Source: Modestobacter italicus (lineage in GTDB: Bacteria; Actinomycetota; Actinomycetes; Mycobacteriales; Geodermatophilaceae). From it: a stretch of DNA of 64,000 nucleotides. Positions 1-8,492 of this stretch are shown piece after piece. The DNA is taken from the NCBI RefSeq assembly GCF_000306785.1, contig NC_017955.1, positions 2,914,001-2,978,000 of the forward strand, given 5' to 3'. The notes under the pieces were generated by a model, which worked only from the letters and a program-made list of their open reading frames with translations, made no database searches and was not told the DNA's origin. The position numbers were made by a program, and so were the translations under genes. Positions within the stretch are counted from its first letter, which is position 1; each line of letters begins with the position of its first letter.

Positions 1-583
1 CGATGACCGCCGACAGGCCGCGCTGACCGGCCCCCAGCACGACGACGGTGCTGCCGATCCCGGCACCGCCGAGGTGCACCGCCCAACGGACACCGGCGGC
101 GAGCGGGTTGAACATGACCGCGAGCTCCACCGGGAGGGCGCGGTCGATCGGGTGCACGATCGAGCCGGGCGCCAGGTAGGTGTACTCGGCCAGCCCGCCC
201 CACAGCGAGGGCTGCTGGGTGATCGGGGTGTAGCCGTGGCTCGCCGCGCGCCGGGGGCACGCCTGGTACCGACCGGAGACGCAGGCCGGGCAGTGGTGGC
301 AGGGCACCAGGATCTCCAGCGCCACCCGGTCACCGACCGAGACGCCCCAGCGTTCGGCGGCCTTGTCGCCGAGCTCCTCGATGATGCCCAGGGGCTCGTG
401 GCCGGGCACCACGGCCGAGCCGCGGAACAGGTGCCCCTTGTACTGCTCGACGTCGCTGCCGCAGATCCCGTTCGCCTCGATCCGCAGCAGCCCGTCCTCC
501 GGGCCGATGACCGGACGGGGGAACTCCCGCAGCTCGAGCGTCCGCGGCGCGGTCTGGACCACCGCCCGCACCATCTCGGCCAT
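1..583 (-). CDS. Zinc-dependent alcohol dehydrogenase (MDR), 3' end cut by window edge
   Basis: Medium-chain alcohol or sorbitol-type dehydrogenase that would oxidise a secondary alcohol with NAD(P)+. The visible N-terminal 194 residues start MAEMVRAVVQ. They carry the catalytic zinc ligands Cys41 (in CGSD) and His62-Glu63, and the structural-zinc cysteines 95, 98, 101 and 109. The start of the nucleotide-binding fold (VVVLGAGQRG) is reached before the sequence runs off position 1. The ATG at 583 overlaps the stop of the upstream SDR gene in a TGATG arrangement, so this is the last visible gene of the minus-strand operon that begins at 5156. Substrate is unknown; the operon suggests an alcohol/ketone dissimilation route. 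Confidence 0.85.
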   Translation of the reverse strand, partial: MAEMVRAVVQTAPRTLELREFPRPVIGPEDGLLRIEANGICGSDVEQYKGHLFRGSAVVPGHEPLGIIEELGDKAAERWGVSVGDRVALEILVPCHHCPACVSGRYQACPRRAASHGYTPITQQPSLWGGLAEYTYLAPGSIVHPIDRALPVELAVMFNPLAAGVRWAVHLGGAGIGSTVVVLGAGQRGLSAVI

Positions 584-1476
584 CAGCGTGCGGTCCCGGC
601 CTCGGCCGGCTGCGGTGCCTGGGCCGGCGGTGGCTCGGGGCGACGCAGCGGGAACGGGCTCAGCCCACCGCCGTCGATCGGGATGGCCTGCGCCGTGATG
701 TAGGCGGCCTCCGGGGAGGCGAGGAAGGCGACCGCGGCGGCGATGTCCTCGGCCGCGCCGGCCCGCCCGACCGGGATGTTGCGGCCGCGCTGCTCCATCA
801 GTGCCGCCTCGTCGACGTCCGGGCCCGAGCTCAGGAACGCCCGGCTGGTGGCGACCAGCCCGGGGCAGAGCGCGTTGACGGTGATCCCCCACGGGCCCAG
901 GTCCATGGCCAGCGCCCGGGTCATGCCGATGACACCGGCCTTGGACGCCGAGTACGGGCCGGAGAACGGGGCGGCCGTCAGCCCGGCCATCGACGAGATG
1001 TTCACGATCCGGCCCGCGCGCTGCGCGCGCATGACCGGCACCGCGGCCACGCACATCAGCCAGGGCCCGCGGAGGTTGACCGCGATGACCCGGTCGAAGA
1101 CCTCGGCCGGGATGTCGGCGACGTCCGCCCGGTCCGGACCCTGCGGAGCGGCCGCGTTGTTGACCAGGACGTCGAGCCGGCCGAAGTGCTCGACCGCCTC
1201 GGCGACCATCCGGTCAGCGTCGGCCTCGACGGCGACGTCACCGAGCGAGGCGACCGCCGTCCCGCCCCCGGCCGTGATGTCGGCGACGAGCGCCTCGACC
1301 CCGCCCCAGCCGGCGGACCGGCCCTCCTGCTGCCGGTTCGGCACCCCGGTGGCCTGCAGGTCGGTGACCACGACGGCCAGGCCCTGGCCGGCGAGCCGGC
1401 GGGCGATCGCCTGCCCCATCCCGTCGGGCTTGCCGCAGCCGGTGACCAGCGCGACCCGGTCCGCGGCGGCGGTCAC
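583..1476 (-). CDS. Short-chain dehydrogenase/reductase (SDR)
   Basis: 297-residue classical SDR. It shows a TGxxxGxG-type cofactor loop (TGCGKPDGMG, about residues 11-20), the NNAA structural motif, and the catalytic Ser and YxxxK (YSASK). The end IDGGGLSPFPL is typical of the family, followed by a Pro/Ala-rich tail. The GTG at 1476 is chosen because it overlaps the upstream stop as GTGA and gives an N-terminus beginning just before the Rossmann strand; a longer reading frame extending to 2664 is only open-frame noise over the neighbouring SDR. Second of two SDRs in tandem, probably oxidising successive hydroxyl intermediates of the same compound. Exact substrate not predictable. Confidence 0.85.
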   Translation of the reverse strand: MTAAADRVALVTGCGKPDGMGQAIARRLAGQGLAVVVTDLQATGVPNRQQEGRSAGWGGVEALVADITAGGGTAVASLGDVAVEADADRMVAEAVEHFGRLDVLVNNAAAPQGPDRADVADIPAEVFDRVIAVNLRGPWLMCVAAVPVMRAQRAGRIVNISSMAGLTAAPFSGPYSASKAGVIGMTRALAMDLGPWGITVNALCPGLVATSRAFLSSGPDVDEAALMEQRGRNIPVGRAGAAEDIAAAVAFLASPEAAYITAQAIPIDGGGLSPFPLRRPEPPPAQAPQPAEAGTAR

Positions 1477-2360
1477 GCGTGCACCGCCGGGGCGCCCTCG
1501 GGCGTCGTGGTCTCCAGCACCGTCGTCACCGGCGCAGCGGCCGAGGCGGCCGGCTTGGGTGCGCGCCCGGTGTTCGGCCCGCCGTCGACGGACAGGATCT
1601 GCCCGGAGATCCAGCGGGCCCGGTCGCTGGCCAGGAACAGGGTGGCCTGGGCGATGTCCCAGGGGCTGCCCTCGGTGCCCAGGGCCGACCAGCCCTTGCG
1701 GACCTCCCGCATCTCCTCCGACATGTTGGCCGCGGCGAAGGCCCCCCAGATGGCACCCACCTGCACGCAGTTCACCCGGACGCCGCGCTCCCCCAGCGTG
1801 TTGGCCGCGCCGATGGTGAGGTTCTCCAGGCCCGCCTTGGCGAGGTTGTAGACCATCGCCGGCCCGCGGGCACGCACCCCGACCGAGCTGATGTTCACGA
1901 TCGCGCCGCCCGCCGGCAGCACCTCGACGGCGTGCCGGGTCATCTGCCAGGCGGTGGTCAGGTTCAGGTCCATCAGCTGGTGGAACCGCTCGGGGGTCAC
2001 CTCGAACACCCCGGCCCGGTCGCCGACGGCCACGTTGTTGACCAGCGTGTCCAGCGAGCCCAGGGCGGCCACGGCCTCGTCGACCGCCCTCCGGCACGCG
2101 GCGTCGTCCAGCACGTCGGCCACCACGGCCACCGCCGTCCCGCCGTCGGCGGTGATCCGGTCCACGGTGCGCTGCGCGGCGTCCCCCTCGCGGTCCAGGA
2201 CGGCCACCCGGGCGCCGTGCGCGGCGAACACCCGGCTGATCGCGTACCCGACGCCGGGCTGGGTGCCGCTCTGCTGCCCGCCGCCGGTGACCAGCGCGGT
2301 GCGCCCGGACATCCACGGATCGGTGGCGCTGCCGAAGGGGTCGAGCAGGGGGTCGGTCAC
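1473..2360 (-). CDS. Short-chain dehydrogenase/reductase (SDR)
   Basis: 295 residues. The glycine-rich cofactor loop is enlarged (TGGGQQSGTQPGVGYA, about residues 25-40). NNVA follows the fourth strand, the active site has Ser and a YNLAK (YxxxK) motif, and the C-terminal SVDGG signature is present. It overlaps the upstream gene by 4 bp and the downstream SDR by 4 bp, so it is clearly part of the same polycistron. The longer nucleotide loop is found in some SDRs acting on steroid-like or cyclic alcohols, but this does not define the substrate. About 30 residues after the SDR fold form an Ala/Pro-rich tail. Confidence 0.85.
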   Translation of the reverse strand: MTDPLLDPFGSATDPWMSGRTALVTGGGQQSGTQPGVGYAISRVFAAHGARVAVLDREGDAAQRTVDRITADGGTAVAVVADVLDDAACRRAVDEAVAALGSLDTLVNNVAVGDRAGVFEVTPERFHQLMDLNLTTAWQMTRHAVEVLPAGGAIVNISSVGVRARGPAMVYNLAKAGLENLTIGAANTLGERGVRVNCVQVGAIWGAFAAANMSEEMREVRKGWSALGTEGSPWDIAQATLFLASDRARWISGQILSVDGGPNTGRAPKPAASAAAPVTTVLETTTPEGAPAVHA

Positions 2361-3466
2361 GAGGCGCTCCTCTGTGCGGGGTCGGACGGGGACGGACCGG
2401 AGGGGGCGGTCCGGCCGACGACCGGCACCGAACTGGCCGACCAGCCGGCGAAGACGCGGACCACCATCGAGATCCCGGCGTTGCGGGCGCCGGCCACGGC
2501 GATCGGCAGCACCTCCGGACCGTCCGCGGCGAACAGCGGGTCGACGGCGTCCGACGGCGTCCCCTGGGCGAAGCGGACGCCGTTGTCACCGACGCCGTCC
2601 TTGCCGACGCGGGCCAGGTCGACCTTGCTCCGGCCGCACCGCTCGACCAGCCAGGCCCGGACATCGGCCCTGCTCATCCCGGCCCCGGCCAGCAGCTGGG
2701 CGTGCTCCGGGCAGAACACGATCCCGGCCGGGGCGTTCCGGAAGATCAGCGCACCGGTGCGGGAGAGGGTGTCGGCGAAGTCGGCGAGCAGCTGCTCGGG
2801 ATCGGCGGTGTGCCGGTTGTCGACGTACTCGACCGTCCGCGTCAGCATGGCCGAGACCGCCGAGGTGCCGGCGGGGACACCGCCCTCGACGGACAGCGGT
2901 TCCCAGGGGCTCTCCTCCTCGTTCTCCGCGACGCACACCTGCCAGCGACCGGGCAGCCCCTGGGTGGCCTGCTCGAAACCGTGCGGCACGACGCCGAGGG
3001 CGTTGCGGACGATCAGGCCGATGCTGCGGGCGATGGTCATGTTCGGCCGGAAGCCGGGACCGAACACCCCGCCGGTGGAGTTGAGGCCCAGCTCGGTGCG
3101 GACCGGGCCGTTGACCACGAGCAACGGCGAGGGCCCGCTGGTGCTCTGCCAGCCGCCGCCCTTCGCGGAGCGGTCGCGCTGCACCGCCTCCCAGGCCGCG
3201 AGGACGACCGGGAAGTACTCCGGTCGGCACCCGGCCATGGCCGCGTTGATGGCGGCGACCTCGACGGTCACGCTGCGGTCGAGGTGCTCCAGCGCCCCGA
3301 TGACCTCGTCGGGGCGGCGGTCGACGGTGGCGAGGAACTCGTCCACCAGCGGCCGGGTGGCCGGCACCAGCGGCAGTCCGTCGGACCAGCCCTGCTCGTA
3401 GCAGTGCTCCATCGCCGCGCGGGCGGCGTCCGGGTCGGCGGCGGGGAGGTCGATCGTGGCGCTCAC
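2357..3466 (-). CDS. Conserved protein of unknown function paired with UGSC-family protein
   Basis: 369 residues from a GTG start at 3466 that overlaps the upstream UGSC-family gene by 4 bp. Recognisable conserved stretches include GWSDGLPLVPAT near the N-terminus, AINAAMAGCRPEYFPVV (about residues 70-90), a VNGPVRTELGLNS segment, and ENEEESPWEPL in the middle. A Cys-Pro in the C-terminal half (VFCPEH) could be redox active. No signal peptide or membrane helix. From memory, proteins of this type sit beside UGSC-motif proteins, which suggests the two work as a pair; the biochemical activity is not known to me. Position between dehydrogenase genes suggests a role in the same catabolic or redox step. 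Confidence 0.6.
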   Translation of the reverse strand: MSATIDLPAADPDAARAAMEHCYEQGWSDGLPLVPATRPLVDEFLATVDRRPDEVIGALEHLDRSVTVEVAAINAAMAGCRPEYFPVVLAAWEAVQRDRSAKGGGWQSTSGPSPLLVVNGPVRTELGLNSTGGVFGPGFRPNMTIARSIGLIVRNALGVVPHGFEQATQGLPGRWQVCVAENEEESPWEPLSVEGGVPAGTSAVSAMLTRTVEYVDNRHTADPEQLLADFADTLSRTGALIFRNAPAGIVFCPEHAQLLAGAGMSRADVRAWLVERCGRSKVDLARVGKDGVGDNGVRFAQGTPSDAVDPLFAADGPEVLPIAVAGARNAGISMVVRVFAGWSASSVPVVGRTAPSGPSPSDPAQRSAS

Positions 3467-4023
3467 GAGGAGCGCCCGTGCCCGGCCGGGTCGGTGACGG
3501 TGGCCAGGACCCCGGGCAGCAGCTGCTCGGCCCGCTCGGCGACCGCCTCGGGGCTCAGGATCGCGACGGGGTGGGCCGTGGTGAGGAAGGCGTAGTCGGG
3601 CGCGCCCTGCACCGCCGCCATGGACGAGGCGGTGACGGTGAAGGCGTCCGAGCAGATGACCGCCGCCGGGACGCCGGACCGCTCGAACGCGATGCCGTCG
3701 GCGACGGCCGAGGCGCTGCACGACCCGCAGTCACCGACGCCGACGAGGACGACGTCGCACTCGGCGAGGAACTCCTCGCGCAGCTCGTCGGGCATCGGCA
3801 GGGCGAACGCCGTCTTCGTGCGGCGCAGCACCGCCACCGCACCGTGCTCCCGCTCCAGCCGGCCGGCCAGCTCCTCGAGCAGCAGGGCGGCGTTGTGCTT
3901 GGTGTTCTCCAGGAGCCCGATGCGCCGGCCGGTCAGGTCCGCCGGCCGCGGTGCCAGCGTGGCGTCGGCGGCCCGGGCCGAGCTGCGGCCGGTGGGGTCG
4001 AGGACGTCGGCCAGGGTGGCCAT
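3463..4023 (-). CDS. UGSC-family (seleno)protein, cysteine form
   Basis: 186-residue soluble protein. Residues 99-102 read CGSC inside VGVGDCGSCSASAVADG. In selenoprotein members of this family the first position is selenocysteine (UGSC); here it is cysteine, so no UGA recoding is needed. The fold resembles a Rossmann-like protein with conserved GIAFERSGVPAAVI and a C-terminal H-P segment (TTAHPVA). The motif is expected to be a redox or thiol-based active site, but no reaction is established for the family as far as I know. ATG at 4023 overlaps the stop of the NDMA-alcohol dehydrogenase gene (TGATG), indicating translational coupling; it also overlaps the next gene by 4 bp. Confidence 0.7.
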   Translation of the reverse strand: MATLADVLDPTGRSSARAADATLAPRPADLTGRRIGLLENTKHNAALLLEELAGRLEREHGAVAVLRRTKTAFALPMPDELREEFLAECDVVLVGVGDCGSCSASAVADGIAFERSGVPAAVICSDAFTVTASSMAAVQGAPDYAFLTTAHPVAILSPEAVAERAEQLLPGVLATVTDPAGHGRSS

Positions 4024-5156
4024 CAGGCACGCGTCCCGGCGTGGTCGTGGACGATGATCCCGCGGATGTTCTTGCCGTCGTTCATGTCCTGGTACCCCTG
4101 GTTGAGGTCCTCGAGGCGGTACCGGTTGGTGATCAGCTCGTCGAGCTTCAGGTCGCCCGCACGGTAGAGGCCGAGCAGCCGCGGGATGTCGACCAGCGGG
4201 TTGCAGTTGCCGAACAGGGCGCCCTGCACCTGCCGCGTGTAGCCGACGAGCGTGCCGCCGTTCACCTGGACCTGCTTCTCGTCCGCCTTGCCGATGGCGG
4301 TGACGGTCACCTTGCCGGTCTTGCCGGTGATGTTGATGGCGTCGGTGACGACCTGCTCGGTGTTCACGCCGACGGTGATGATCGCGTGCTCGGCCAACTG
4401 CCCCCAGGTCGTCTCGTTGACGAACTCCCAGGCCGCCCGCGGGTCGGTGAAGGTGTGGGTGGCCCCGAAGACCTTGGCCATCTCCAGCTTGAAGGGCACC
4501 GGGTCGACGACCACGACGTTCTTGGCCCCGGCGTACGCCGCGCCCTGGACGGCGTTGCTGCCCACCCCACCCGAGCCGTAGATGACCACCGTCTCCCCGG
4601 CCCGGACGCCGGCGGCGTGGACCGCCGAGCCCCAGCCGGTCGGGACCCCGCAGCCGACCAGCGCGGCGACCTCGAAGGGGATGTCGTCGGGCAACCGCAC
4701 CGCGGAGTACTCGGAGATGACCGAGCGCTCCGAGAAGGTGCCCAGGGTGCACAACGCGCCGAGGTCGCTGCCGTCCTGGTGGAACCGGAAGGTGCCGTCC
4801 TGCAGCTGGCCGGTGCCGGCGTAGAGGCCGCGGTCGCAGACGTTCTGGTGGCCGGTGGAGCACCAGCGGCAGACCCCGCAGGCGGGGATGAACGAGGCGA
4901 CGATCCGGTCGCCGACCTTCACCCGGGTGGTGTGCTCACCGACCGCCTCGACCACGCCGGCACCCTCGTGCCCGCCGACGATCGGGAAGCGGTTGCGCGC
5001 GTCGCCGGTGCGGATGTGGTCGTCGGAGTGGCACATGCCGGAGATCTCCCAGCGGACCAGGACCTCCTGCTCCCTCGGGTCGTCGAGCTGCAGCTCCGTG
5101 ATCTCCCACGGCTGGTGAGCGGCGTACATCACGGCCGCCCTGGTCGTCGTCGGCAT
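4023..5156 (-). CDS. NDMA-dependent (tightly bound NAD) alcohol dehydrogenase
   Basis: 377-residue zinc alcohol dehydrogenase of the actinobacterial NDMA/mycofactocin-associated group. Catalytic-zinc ligands are Cys42 (MCHSDDH) and His63-Glu64; structural-zinc cysteines are 93, 96, 99 and 107 (CGVCRWCSTGHQNVC). The dinucleotide motif is GSGGVGSN (about residue 190). Family members keep NAD(H) bound and pass electrons to an external carrier instead of exchanging the cofactor; in vivo this is often mycofactocin, whose genes are not in the window. ATG at 5156 is preceded by AGGAG. First gene of the minus-strand operon running to the window start, divergent from an IclR gene that probably controls it. 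Confidence 0.88.
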   Translation of the reverse strand: MPTTTRAAVMYAAHQPWEITELQLDDPREQEVLVRWEISGMCHSDDHIRTGDARNRFPIVGGHEGAGVVEAVGEHTTRVKVGDRIVASFIPACGVCRWCSTGHQNVCDRGLYAGTGQLQDGTFRFHQDGSDLGALCTLGTFSERSVISEYSAVRLPDDIPFEVAALVGCGVPTGWGSAVHAAGVRAGETVVIYGSGGVGSNAVQGAAYAGAKNVVVVDPVPFKLEMAKVFGATHTFTDPRAAWEFVNETTWGQLAEHAIITVGVNTEQVVTDAINITGKTGKVTVTAIGKADEKQVQVNGGTLVGYTRQVQGALFGNCNPLVDIPRLLGLYRAGDLKLDELITNRYRLEDLNQGYQDMNDGKNIRGIIVHDHAGTRA

Positions 5157-5452
5157 GGGCGCGGTCTCCTTCAGGTGGCGAGCGGGTGGGACGGCGACGG
5201 AGGGCGGTCGCCCGGAGCGAGGCGTCGTCGCGAGGTCGCGGGCTCGGCGCGGCAGCCCGCGGCCAGTGGTCTGCGTCACCTCTGCGTCGAGGACGATCGT
5301 GTCCTCGCCGCATCTCGGTTTCGACGCGTCTTCCTCCCGGCGGAAGCCGGACCCTCCCGCGCGAGGGCCGTGGCGGCATACTCGACCAAGGGTGACGCGC
5401 GCCACACCAGAGGGCGTCGGCCCCACGGGAACCCACACGCCAGGAGGACGAC

Positions 5453-6331
5453 ATGTCGGCAATGGCGCCGCTTTCCTCGAGTGCCCGGGACGGTGCGGCG
5501 ACGGGCTCCCGGCCCGCTGTCGGGACCCCGTGCGCAGGCCCGGCGACGGCCGCCGGCCGCACGCTGGCCGTCCTGGCCGCGTTCGGGCCGGACCACTGCT
5601 CGCTGTCGCTGTCGGACATCAGCCGCCGCACCGGGCTGTCGCTGACCACCACGCACCGGCTCGTCGGTGAGCTGCGCGAGTGGGGCGCCCTCGAGCGCGC
5701 GGCCGACGGTCGCTACGGCATCGGGCTGCGCCTCCTCGAGCTGGGCGCTCTCGCCCCGCACGGCCTGCAGCTGCGCGAACTCGCCCTGCCCTACCTCGAC
5801 GACCTGCACCACGCGACCAGGGCGAACGTGCACCTGGCCGTGCGGGACGGGCACGACGTCGTCTACGTCGAGTCGCTGCGCGCCCGGGGGGCGGTGCAGG
5901 TGCTGTCCCGGCTCGGGGGGCGGTGGCCCCTGCACGCGACCGGTACCGGGCAGGTGCTGCTCGCCTACGCCAGCCCGGAGCTCCAGCAGGAGGTCGTCGC
6001 CTCACCACTGCGCCGGTTCACGGCGAACACGATCACCGACGTGGAGGAGCTGCGGCGCACCCTGGCCGAGGTCCGGCGCACCGGCGTGGCGATCGCCGAG
6101 AACCAGCTGACCGCCGAGGCGCTCGCCCTCGCCGTCCCGGTCCGCGGACCCGGCGACGAGGTCATCGCCGCCCTGGGGGTCACCGTGCAGCGCGCCGCCG
6201 TGAAGAGCCACGCGCTGGTCCCGGTGCTGGCCGCGACCGCCCGCGGGATCAGCCGGGCGCTGGGTGCCCCATCGGTGGGCACGGTGGACCGGCGGGCGGT
6301 GCGCCGCACCGCCCAGCCCGACCTGCACTGA
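5453..6331 (+). CDS. IclR-family transcriptional regulator
   Basis: 292 residues with an N-terminal winged helix (SLSDISRRTGLSLTTTHRLVGELREWGAL, about residues 45-75) and the IclR effector-binding domain (LHATGTGQVLLAY, then AIAENQLTAEALALAVPVRG). A Pro/Ala-rich leader precedes the HTH. ATG at 5453 has AGGAGGA just upstream. It lies head to head with the NDMA-ADH operon across 296 bp, so it probably regulates that operon in response to its substrate or a pathway acid. I found no convincing palindrome in the intergenic region; CATACT at 5377-5382 is only a possible -10. Confidence 0.85.
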   Translation: MSAMAPLSSSARDGAATGSRPAVGTPCAGPATAAGRTLAVLAAFGPDHCSLSLSDISRRTGLSLTTTHRLVGELREWGALERAADGRYGIGLRLLELGALAPHGLQLRELALPYLDDLHHATRANVHLAVRDGHDVVYVESLRARGAVQVLSRLGGRWPLHATGTGQVLLAYASPELQQEVVASPLRRFTANTITDVEELRRTLAEVRRTGVAIAENQLTAEALALAVPVRGPGDEVIAALGVTVQRAAVKSHALVPVLAATARGISRALGAPSVGTVDRRAVRRTAQPDLH

Positions 6332-6367
6332 TCCCGGTCAGCTCGGCAGGAGCGGGCCGGCACCCGG

Positions 6368-6832
6368 TCAGACGTAGTGCCGGACGACGACCGTGGCCAC
6401 GCACGCGGGCTTGGTGCTCCCCTCGACCTCGAAGGTCACCGTGATCTGCACGGCCACGCCGCCGGGGACGTCGGTCACCCGGTCGACGAAGGCGCGGGCG
6501 CGCAGCCTGCTCCCCGCGGGCACCGGCGAGGGGAAGCGGACTTTCTCGGTGCCGTAGTTCACGCCCATCGAGAAGCCGGTGAACTGCACCAGCCGCGGCA
6601 GCACGAGCGGGATCAGCGACAGCGTCAGGTAGCCGTGCGCGATCGGGCCGCCGAAGGGGCTCTCCTCCCTCGCCCGCTCCACGTCGACGTGGATCCACTG
6701 GTGGTCACCGGTGGCCTCGGCGAAGGTGTCCACCATCTGCTGGGTGATCTCGATCCAGTCGCTCGGGCCGAGCTCCTCGCCGACCAGGCTCGTGACGCCG
6801 TCGGTCCCCTCGACGCTGACGGGGGTGCTCAT
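6368..6832 (-). CDS. MaoC-like (R)-specific enoyl-CoA hydratase
   Basis: 154-residue single hot-dog protein. The (R)-hydratase motif is present as ATGDHQWIHVDVERA followed by FGGPIAHGYLTLSL (about residues 40-70), giving the catalytic Asp/His pair. Such enzymes hydrate trans-2-enoyl-CoA to (R)-3-hydroxyacyl-CoA in the cytoplasm. Converges on the IclR gene and lies 27 bp downstream of an acyl-CoA synthetase gene on the same strand, so the pair probably activates and processes a carboxylic acid, perhaps one produced by the neighbouring alcohol-oxidation operon. Confidence 0.85.
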   Translation of the reverse strand: MSTPVSVEGTDGVTSLVGEELGPSDWIEITQQMVDTFAEATGDHQWIHVDVERAREESPFGGPIAHGYLTLSLIPLVLPRLVQFTGFSMGVNYGTEKVRFPSPVPAGSRLRARAFVDRVTDVPGGVAVQITVTFEVEGSTKPACVATVVVRHYV

Positions 6833-6859
6833 GGGGTTGCTCCTCTTCGCTGTCGTGGG

Positions 6860-8476
6860 TCAGGTCGGGCCGGCGGTGGCGACGCCGTGCGCCCAGGTGA
6901 GGTCGGCCTTGCCGGACGGGCTGCGCTGGAGCCGGGCGACGACGACGAGCTGCCGGGGCCGCTTGTGGTCGGCCAGGCGCTCGCCGACGTGGGCGCTCGC
7001 CTCGGCCTGCGTCAACTCGGCCCCGGGGTGCAGGGCGACGACGGCGACGATCTGCTGTCCCCAGCGCTCGTCCGGGGTGCCGACGACGATCGCGTCCTGG
7101 ACGGCGGGGTGCGTGAGCAGCGCCTGCTCGACCTCCTCGGCGAAGACCTTCTCGCCTCCGGTGTTGATCACCCGGCTGCCGCGGCCGTGGAACACCACCG
7201 TGCCGTCGGACTCCAGGCCCGCCATGTCCCCGGGCACCACCCAGCGCCGTCCGCCGATCTCGCGGAAGGTCCTGGCGGTGGCCTCGGCGTCGTCCTGGTA
7301 GCGGATGTGCTCGTCCACCGGAGCCGCCAGCAGCCCGATCTCGCCGGAGCCCGGCGTGAGCGGCCGGCCCGCGTCGTCGATGACCTGCGCGCCCGGGAAG
7401 AGCTGGAACCGGGCCGTCTCGGTGGGGTCGCCGCGGCGGGTCTCCTGAACGGCGTAGGGACCGCCTTCCGAGGACGCCACCAGGTCCCGGCACACCAGGT
7501 CGGCGTGCCGCAGCAGCCGCCGTTTGACCTCCGCGCTCCACGTCACCCCGACACTGATCACCCGGCGCAGGCTGGACAGGTCGTACGGCCGGCCGGCAGC
7601 CTCGGCGGCGTCGAGCGCGTCGGCCAGCGGCCGGGCGAAGACGTCGCCGACGATCGAGACCGTGTCGACCCGTTCCCGCTGCACCGTGGCCGCCAGCTCG
7701 TCGGCGTCGTAGGACCTCGACGGGAGGTAGACCACGCGGCCCCCGGCCAGCAGCGCGCCGAACGTCGTGTACATCCCGGTCGCGTGCATGAGCGGCGGCG
7801 CCGGCAGGCACACCATCGGATCCCGGTCGAGGCCGAGCCGCTCCAGGGTGGCCCGGAGCTCCTCGAGCGTCCGGGGCAGGGGCTCCCCGAGCAGCAGCAG
7901 ACCGTTGGCGCTGCAGGTGGCGAAGAGCCCGGAGTGCCGGGACAGCACCCCCTTGGGCCGGCCGGTGGTGCCCCCGGTGTACATCAGCCAGTGGTCGTTC
8001 CCGCGCTCGATCCGCGGCGCCGGCTCGGCGCTGTCCACGGCCTGCTCGTAGTCCGCCGCCCACACCGGTACGTCGTCCGGGCCGCCGACCTGGACGAGGG
8101 CACGCAGCCGCGGCAGGACCGAGCGCGCCTCGCCGAGCCGCTCGGCCAGGGCGGCGTCGAAGACGACGGCCTCGGCGTGCGCGGCCTCCAGCAGCTGCAC
8201 GATCTCGTCGCGGCGGTAACGGTAGTTGACGTTCAGCGGCACCGCGCGCAGCTTGAGAATGGCGAAGACGCTCTCCAGGTACTCGATGCTGTTGTAGAGC
8301 GCCACCGCGACCCGCGACTCCGCGCCGACCCCCTGGGCGGCGAGGTGTCCCGCGAGGCGGGAGGCCCGTGCGTCGAGCTCGGCCCAGGTGCGGGTCCGGC
8401 CGCCGTGGCTGACCGCCAGCCGGTCCCGGCGGAGGTCCCCCACCGTCTCCAGGACCGTCGCGAAGTTCTCGTCCAC
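6860..8476 (-). CDS. AMP-binding acyl-CoA synthetase
   Basis: Adenylate-forming ligase, 538 residues from GTG 8476. The P-loop is MYTGGTTGRPKGV; later motifs include the SSEGGPY region, the GDM motif (VVPGDMAGLESDG) and the C-terminal SPSGKADLTW with the catalytic lysine. The frame stays open to 8602, but that extension overlaps the thioredoxin reductase gene and is low-complexity. Starting at VDENFATVLETVGDL places it 16 bp after that gene's stop. Function: ATP + CoA + carboxylic acid to acyl-CoA; chain preference cannot be read from sequence. Pairs with the MaoC-like hydratase downstream. Confidence 0.82.
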   Translation of the reverse strand: MDENFATVLETVGDLRRDRLAVSHGGRTRTWAELDARASRLAGHLAAQGVGAESRVAVALYNSIEYLESVFAILKLRAVPLNVNYRYRRDEIVQLLEAAHAEAVVFDAALAERLGEARSVLPRLRALVQVGGPDDVPVWAADYEQAVDSAEPAPRIERGNDHWLMYTGGTTGRPKGVLSRHSGLFATCSANGLLLLGEPLPRTLEELRATLERLGLDRDPMVCLPAPPLMHATGMYTTFGALLAGGRVVYLPSRSYDADELAATVQRERVDTVSIVGDVFARPLADALDAAEAAGRPYDLSSLRRVISVGVTWSAEVKRRLLRHADLVCRDLVASSEGGPYAVQETRRGDPTETARFQLFPGAQVIDDAGRPLTPGSGEIGLLAAPVDEHIRYQDDAEATARTFREIGGRRWVVPGDMAGLESDGTVVFHGRGSRVINTGGEKVFAEEVEQALLTHPAVQDAIVVGTPDERWGQQIVAVVALHPGAELTQAEASAHVGERLADHKRPRQLVVVARLQRSPSGKADLTWAHGVATAGPT

Positions 8477-8492
8477 GCCCGCGGGTCCGAGG

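Noticed and set aside
583-2664. A 693-codon minus-strand open frame covering two SDR genes
   Set aside because: Only its last 297 codons encode an SDR; the first part is Arg/Pro-rich noise antisense or out of frame to the SDR at 1473-2360.
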